DNA of 64,000 nucleotides from Lasioglossum baleicum (lineage: Eukaryota; Arthropoda; Insecta; Hymenoptera; Halictidae): contig NC_134933.1 of assembly GCF_051020765.1 (NCBI RefSeq), positions 9,769,461-9,833,460 of the forward strand, in the 5' to 3' direction. The notes under the pieces are model-generated. The model searched no databases. It had not been told where the DNA came from and saw nothing but the letters and a program-made list of their open reading frames with translations. This document shows positions 58,406-64,000 of the stretch, piece by piece. Position 1 is the stretch's first letter; every line of letters starts with the position of its first letter. Made by a program: the position numbers and the translations under genes.

Positions 58406-59134
58406 AAAAAAATGTACCGGAACGGTCGAAATTATAGTTTTAATAATAGAGATTTATTATTAATGACAGGTTTACTTCTAGCAATTATAATACTGCCATC
58501 GCGACATTAACGAGGATACACGTTTTAATTGCCGCTTCCGTGCAACGTCTTCTTAATGCAATTAACAGGAGGATTAACAAAGGACGCTCGCGTCAGGCAA
58601 TAAAATCGTAGCCAGGTTCGATGCAATATTTCGTGTGTCGGCGCTCGCGAATGCATTAATCCGGTCGTCGCGTCGCTGTCCGACGATATATTTATCGCTG
58701 CGACTCTTTTATTGAAATTAAAAGCGGTTCCTGCTATCGAGGCGAGGGTGTGTGAGACCGGGCGAAGGTCCGTATCGATCGAGATATACGTACGTATCGA
58801 ATTACTGGCGGATTATCGTCGAGGGAGAATCAACGAAGCGTCGCCGTGGCGCACGATAATTATTTCTGCGTTAGCCATAATTATTGCCCGGGTGGCAATT
58901 AATTCCTGCCGGAGCGGCAATTAATTTATTGCGGCTTGATTAATTGCCGCATGCTCGCCGGCCGAGACACAGTTCGTTACTGTGCTGCCGGATCGCGCCC
59001 TTTTGCTACGCGAATCGAGCCCTTCCGCGAAAAGAATTTCGCCCATGGAATTTCCATTATTCGAATGAACCTGCTTTCTTGAATTATTTCGATCAGCTTT
59101 CGATTCTGCCGCCTTCTCTGCTCGAATATTCTGC

Positions 59135-59485
59135 GTGGAAATGTTAAACTTATTATTCTTTCTAGAATAATTTTTTCAACCTCCTCAGAACTGAATGTAA
59201 CTCTCAGAAAATGTAAAACTTATTATTCTTTCCAGAAACATTTTTTAAACCCCCTCAGACCAGATATAAATCTTGGAAGATGTAAAACTTATTATTCTTT
59301 CCAGAAACATTTGTTCAACTTCCTAAGAACTGAATGTAAGTATAGTAAATCTCAGAAAATGTAAAACTTATTATTCTTTCCAGAAACATTTGTTCAATCC
59401 CTTCAGAACTAAATGTAAATCTCAGAAAATGTAAAAGTTATTATTCCTTCTAGGAACATTTTTTCAAGCCCCTACCCCTAAGTTA
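59135..59485. repeat. 70-bp minisatellite, five copies
   Basis: TTATTATTCTTTCCAGAAAC recurs at about 59150, 59220, 59290, 59369 and 59438, followed by CTCAGAACTGAATGTAA and TCTCAGAAAATGTAAAA. One copy carries a short extra TAAGTATAG insertion. Confidence 0.92.
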
Positions 59486-60776
59486 AACTAGACTGTTTCC
59501 AAATGAATTGCTGTTATTCGATTATAAAATGCACTTTGCATATGCGTTTTCATTTTGAGATTCATTATGCAAAGAATGATGAAAGAATTGCACATATTGC
59601 GGTGGTTAGGTAAGCTACTTTTTCCATTTGCGTGGAAGTAGGCGCACAGCCCAATATTTCAATCGTCCGCGGTATCTCGTGGCGAATTCGAGCGTGTACT
59701 CCTAGACGTGCAACTTCCGGTCGGAGAGACGCATCGTTGCAAGAGAGGCGGATATCAAAATGGAATCTCGCGGGCTAATAAATACTCTGTTATCACGCCT
59801 AATCGAGTTATCGCGTTGATACGCCGCGAGGAAGCCAGGATCTACGACATCGAGTCCGTGAAACTCCCCTTGGGAATTCGCTGCCCCATAAAATCGAGTC
59901 CTCTGTTCCAGCTGGTTGATCGAAAAATCAGATTCCAAGAATGGAAATCCAAATAACGGAATATTCGAAAAAGAATATCCTAGATGGATAAATAATCAGA
60001 ATAAGAATTAGACAGTCGGTTTTCATGCAAAATAAAAATTGTATTACGTGCATTCTCTTCGGTAATAAGTGTACAAAATTATCTCTCTGCCATAAATTTG
60101 GCGGATAATTTTTATAAAATTCCTGTCGCAGAGAACAATCACGGTTCGTGAAGCGTTTTAACGTTCCAGGAACATCTTCGTACGCGTGGATCACAGTGTG
60201 TCGGTTGTCAGCGTGGTAAAGCACGTCGTGTGTATGTATACACTTAATAAAATAGAGGTGTGGAGTTCCGCGATAGCGGCTCGCGGAAGTTATGCCCGAC
60301 CGGAATCGCTGTTAGGTCTCCATGGCTGGCAACGTTTGCTGAATTATTACCGGGCGAATGCTGCACATAATTCGACGACGTGCGCTTGCTGTTTCCCCGT
60401 TTCCCTAGCCGGATATGATCAGAGAGTATATGAGAGTGCTCACGCCCGGGGATTGGCCGTGCCACTTTTGTCTGCGCATCATGTTTACCCTGGAACAGCT
60501 TTTACAGCATCTTTAACATGGAACAAAACCAGCATCATCTTTAGCAGGAAACAAAACCCACGTTGCTGTTCATAAATGTGTGGACGTGGACACCGACTGT
60601 CTCGTCGGTAACTGTGCCTAAAGTTGTAACAGTATGCCCTATTGTATATTATCACCTACCTTATTGCAACTTCTCCTTATACTTTTATTTCTATGTCTAG
60701 ACTGTTTCTATCCGATATTAATATTCTCTTGATTTTGTAAAACAAGGCTGTATGTATAAAAATATTATCTTTCTAG

Positions 60777-60835
60777 TGGCGCTGTACAGTGGTGCCTTCA
60801 ACGTTTGGCTGCTATGTGGATTGCTAGTGTACTGA
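60777..60835 (+). CDS. Orphan terminal exon, possibly an alternative C-terminus
   Basis: After the acceptor ATCTTTCTAG at 60767-60776 a frame reads ALYSGAFNVWLLCGLLVY followed by TGA at 60833. The first two bases complete a codon, so a phase-1 donor is needed upstream. The donors ending exons 43267-43486, 48776-48859, 52549-52703 and 54083-54269 of the ZP gene are phase 1. Joining from 54269 would give Asn-Val-Ala-Leu and a hydrophobic end with no cytoplasmic tail. A poly(A) signal AATAAA lies at 60963. It may instead be the last exon of another gene whose other exons I cannot see, or a chance frame. Confidence 0.35.
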
Positions 60836-60962
60836 CCCCTGCCACCCGCCCAACAGTACACGCATGGTATGATGGTCCACAGTCGTAAGGGAGAATCACT
60901 CGGTTTTACATATTGTTAGTCGCAACAAGCGGACTTTCAGTTGTGTAATTTACTTAGCGATA

Positions 60963-60968
60963 AATAAA
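60963..60968 (+). promoter_or_regulatory. Candidate poly(A) signal AATAAA after the orphan exon
   Basis: AATAAA lies about 130 bases after the TGA at 60833-60835, and a second copy lies at 61043. The position fits a short 3' UTR for the exon-like segment at 60777. AATAAA is common in AT-rich DNA, so this is only supporting evidence. Confidence 0.35.
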
Positions 60969-61119
60969 GAATAGAAATTTATATGCAAACTTTTCACACA
61001 CCATCTGTACAAATTTAAAATTGTAATATGTGTATGATAATAAATAAAGAATATATTTTTACAAGCCAATGTGTTCTTATTTAACACCCTGTAGAAATTC
61101 TGATACAAATCTTTAAAAA

Positions 61120-61258
61120 ATCTTGAAAATTGTGCCACCTTTTTTACTATAATGTTCTCCTAGTAGAAATAAAAAAAAACCCGGAAAATTTCCAAAAATC
61201 TCGAAAATTGAAATTTGTATTAGGAGGACATGACATCGAAGGAGGTGGCACAAAATTC
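61120..61258. repeat. Imperfect hairpin, about 140 bp
   Basis: GAAAATTGTGCCACCT on the left pairs with AGGTGGCACAAAATTC on the right, and the pairing continues inward through ATGTTCTCCTA / TAGGAGGACAT. The left end lies next to CACCCTGTAG. It is MITE-like, but no target duplication is clear. Confidence 0.65.
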
Positions 61259-61656
61259 AGTAGTACAACTTAACGACAAGTCAGACGCTGGTATATTTTT
61301 GTTTTTCAAAGTTCCGCTATTTTTGCAATTCCAAATCAGTACAGTAATGCGGAAATCAGTAGTATAACTCTACGACAAGTGGGACGTTCGGGAAAAATTG
61401 AGATATTCTTCAGATATTCTTTTTAATACATAGTCTTTATTAAACTTTATTTATATTCATTGTAAATTCATACATAAAGTGTTTGTATATTGTACATGTA
61501 CATAACTCATGTATATTACATTCTAAACAGTTATAACACGAATTATGACTAGCTCGGAGAGACTTTCTCTAATATGATTTAAGGTTCGATCTTTTTTAAT
61601 GTGTTCCGTTGATCGCGGCTATCTCTAAAAATTAATGTAATTTTAATAGACAATTA

Positions 61657-61872
61657 TTAGGTTGGAGGAAAAGTTCTGTCGTATTTTAAAGAAAACATTT
61701 GAATGAATTAAGAAAAATATATATGTTTAATATTATTCAATGATATAATTTCCATTATTTGTAACAACTTGTTGCCATCTTACAGATAACCTGTCAATTC
61801 CTGTTTCCGAATAGAAACATTAAAAATTGCCTGCTTATTTAAAATACGACAGAAGTTCCCCTCCAAGCAAAT
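61657..61872 (-). mobile_element. Mariner deletion derivative with transposase fossil
   Basis: The left end at 61657 is TTAGGTTGGAGGAAAAGTTC next to a TA, and a near-complement containing AAAATACGACAG and TCCCCTCCAA lies at about 61846-61866. Between them, on the minus strand (61802 down to 61733), the frame GIDRLSVRWQQVVTNNGNYI with IIE and a stop is the C-terminus of a mariner transposase. The rest of the gene is missing, so this is an internally deleted, non-autonomous copy of the family also seen at 3300-3466. Confidence 0.75.
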
Positions 61873-62599
61873 AGAACGAGCTAAGATTGGAGACAGAGAT
61901 TGCCAATAAAATAGATTCCACATTTTCCATAAAATATCAACGCGCATTAAGCATAAAAACACATTTCTGCAAATTCCCATTTTTCAAGCAGCCCCAATAA
62001 ATTGCAGCACAATCTCCCGAATAAACACGAAGCAAATAATCTGCTGAAAACCGTGTCCCCGATAATGGAAGCGTCCGACACCGTGTCGATCATTAAACGT
62101 CGATCATTAACAACGGCGATAATCTTCGGAAAAGATTAGCGATTGGATAGCATTTAATAAAGCAAACACTCGGCCCGTGTAGATAGCCGGCGAAATATGG
62201 CGTCGGCGGCGTCTTACGCATTTTTCACGAACCGATCGATCCCGATAAAACGCGAAAAAATAAAATAAGACCGAAGGGCGAAAATGTACGAGCATTTCGC
62301 GCACGCCCGAAGCGTTCGTTTACCTTTGATTAAATCATTTCATTGAACACGGCTGACTGGTTCCCGGCGCGGTGCGATTCGCCAGCGAGATTAAACCTCG
62401 GGGAGGTAGCTCCACGGCCAGATAAACTCTGATAGATGCTCTCCGACGATTTCCGCCGTGACCTATCTGCGAGCATAACTCAGGGGCCCTTCTCGCGTGA
62501 TTTCGCGTGATCACCGGCACTCGGTAATGACGGTGTCCCGGAGAAAAATTAGCTGGAACGGCTCCCGGGCCCCGAAAGCCAGTCCTTTTTCAGGAACCG
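61873..62599. other. No gene recognised
   Basis: CpG-rich, unique-looking sequence. Short frames on the minus strand have no domain character. Confidence 0.5.
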
Positions 62600-63460
62600 A
62601 ATCTTCCGAATCGTGACATTCGACTTTAAAACACGAATTAAGTTTCAGGAACCCAGCAGAGGACCTTGCAAATCGTGATGAGCAAAACCTGGCTTGAAAA
62701 GTGAATTAAATTTCAGGAAGCGAGCAGTGGACGTTGCAAATCCTTGTCCTCAACCTGTTTTAAAATATGAATTTATTTTTCAGGAAGTGAATGTAGCAAA
62801 TCTTGGTCCTCCACCAACTGTAAAATATGAATTTATTTCCAGAAACTGAACAATGAATGTAGCAAATCCTGGTTCTCAACCTGTTTCAAAATATGAATTT
62901 ATTTTTCAGGAAGTGAACAACGAATGTAGCAAATACTGGTCCTCCACCAGCTGTAAAATATGAATTTATTTCCAGAAACTCATAGACATATAGAGATAGA
63001 CTGCGCGGCCTGTACGAAGCGCTGAAGCCCACAATGGCGGCAAAAAACAAAAATAAAACATCAATAAATACATCAATTGGAAAGAGAGCGCTATGGACCC
63101 CGGCTAATGCTCTCTCTCTCACTCTTTGTACCGCGCGCCGCCATTGTGGGCTTCAACTCGCCCATAAGACGGCGCAGTCTATCTCTATATGTCTATGCAG
63201 AAACTGAACAATGAATGTAGCAAATCCTGGTTCTCAACCTGTTTCAAAATATGAAGTTATTTTTCAGGAAGTGAACAACGAATGTAGCAAATACTGGTAC
63301 TCCACCAGCTATAAAATATGATTTTATTTTCAAGAACTAAACACTAAATATTGCAATTCATGGTCCTCAACTTTCTTTAAAATACGAATTTATTTTTCAT
63401 GAACTGACCAGTGAATGAAGCAAATCTTGCTCCTCAACCTGTTTTAAATTAATATATATA
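62600..63460. repeat. 66-bp minisatellite, about ten copies, interrupted by a MITE
   Basis: The unit contains AATTTATTTTTCAGGAAGTG, GAATGTAGCAAAT and CTGGT.CTC.ACCTGTTTTA. One unit is interrupted at 62981-63197 by a MITE; the units on both sides continue in register after removing one 8-bp duplicate. Confidence 0.92.
62981..63197. mobile_element. 217-bp MITE with 8-bp target duplication, inside a minisatellite
   Basis: The ends CATAGACATATAGAGATAGA at 62981 and the exact complement ending at 63197 make 26-bp perfect inverted repeats. The flanks are both CAGAAACT (62973-62980 and 63198-63205), an 8-bp target-site duplication. A second internal inverted pair, GAAGCCCACAATGGCGGC and its complement, lies further in. 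An 8-bp duplication is typical of hAT (and P) transposons, so a hAT-type MITE is likely. No coding capacity is present. Confidence 0.9.
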
Positions 63461-64000
63461 AAATAATATAGGTGGTTCGGAACTCACCTTTATAAACTGT
63501 AGGTCCCGTTGAAATTAGGCGATAGTGATAGTGAAAAAGGGGGAGAGTGGTAAATGGATCTGAAACCCTGAGGGGACCAAATATCATTACTTAACTTTAT
63601 ATAAAATGTAATATAAAATAAGCCCAAGAACAGATTGAATTTTCCCATTGCGGAGAATTAACAAGAATATTTTTGGTACCATTCAGCCCGGCAACAAAAT
63701 ATTCAAAATGTTAACATCTCGAACTCGAAACTGATCGCGCGTGTTTATCTTGTAGCAACATTTTCGCTAAGCAATGAAATTTTCATGGGAACTTCATTCG
63801 ATTCATCCCGCCATGGATTATCGCCATCGGCCTGACAGTGTGCCCATTTTAGGGCCGAATTAACGATTCCAATGGCAACGATTTCCCCCAGAAGGCGTAT
63901 CGTCCGACGCGAGTCGACGCGTTTAATGCCCGTCCACAACTGTTATTTTCGCGAACGCGAATTTCTTTTTCATTAAGATGCTATCGCCTCGGGAATAATT
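63461..64000. other. No gene recognised
   Basis: AT-rich to mixed unique sequence up to the window edge. Nothing supports a feature here. Confidence 0.5.

Larger units (their letters stand above)
57001..60776. other. Non-coding as far as visible, with repeats
   Basis: It contains AT-rich DNA at 57060-57500, a GACTGC-family region at 58070-58405, a CpG-rich block at 58500-59100, the 70-bp minisatellite at 59135-59485 and a GACTGC-type left end at about 60012. The 129-codon plus-strand frame at 60186-60575 has no recognisable domain. Confidence 0.5.

Noticed and set aside
60186..60575. 129-codon plus-strand frame before the orphan exon
   Set aside because: There is no recognised domain, no good donor in frame leading to 60777, and codon content does not look coding.
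1..64000. tRNA and rRNA genes
   Set aside because: I looked for T-loop (GGTTCRANTCC) and rRNA-like blocks and saw no segment with matching stems; a tRNAscan-SE or Infernal run would settle it.

Overview
The window looks like nuclear DNA of an insect, most probably a hymenopteran. The reasons are small, GT-AG-spliced exons scattered through long non-coding sequence, alternating AT-rich and CpG-rich patches, several mariner-type remnants and many minisatellites. There is no sign of bacterial gene organisation: no operons, no Shine-Dalgarno sites and no long clean reading frames. Most open frames in the window are chance frames in non-coding or repetitive DNA. The insect order is an inference from composition, not a proven call.

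One protein-coding gene is well supported. It lies on the plus strand in ten exons between 39680 and 54950 and encodes a secreted or membrane zona pellucida (ZP)-domain protein of the arthropod apical-matrix/cuticlin-like type. All ten exons have AG/GT borders and every junction keeps the reading frame, giving at least 522 residues. In order the protein has a hydrophobic signal-peptide core, an acidic linker with an SGSG motif that resembles a glycosaminoglycan attachment site, a Leu-Gln/Gly low-complexity linker, a complete ZP domain of about 250 residues, a dibasic cleavage site, one transmembrane helix and a 26-residue cytoplasmic tail. The ATG exon was not found. About 5.8 kb downstream, at 60777, a short phase-compatible exon-like segment would encode a different hydrophobic C-terminus and is followed by a poly(A) signal. 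It is either an alternative last exon (possibly GPI-anchored) or the last exon of an unrecognised gene.

Layout: 1-39 kb is non-coding as far as I can see and holds at least thirteen tandem-repeat islands with units of about 26 to 273 bp, plus MITEs and mariner remnants. The span 33.2-35.4 kb contains a near-palindrome of about 380 bp lying between two inverted copies of an interspersed repeat. From 39.7 to 55 kb is the ZP gene; its introns contain three minisatellite islands, a mariner-like MITE, a nested MITE pair and a mariner transposase fossil. From 55 to 61 kb is the 3' side of the gene with more MITE copies and the orphan exon. From 61 to 64 kb are a mariner deletion derivative, a hairpin element and a 66-bp minisatellite cut by a MITE with a clean 8-bp target duplication.

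The most useful observations for follow-up are the putative proteoglycan motif in the ZP protein, the possible alternative C-terminus, the dispersed GACTGCGG-ended MITE family, the nested insertion at 50.98-51.15 kb, the insertion into a minisatellite at 62.98-63.20 kb, and the unusual density of long-unit minisatellites. Coordinates of repeats are read by eye and are approximate to within tens of bases unless a terminal motif is stated.
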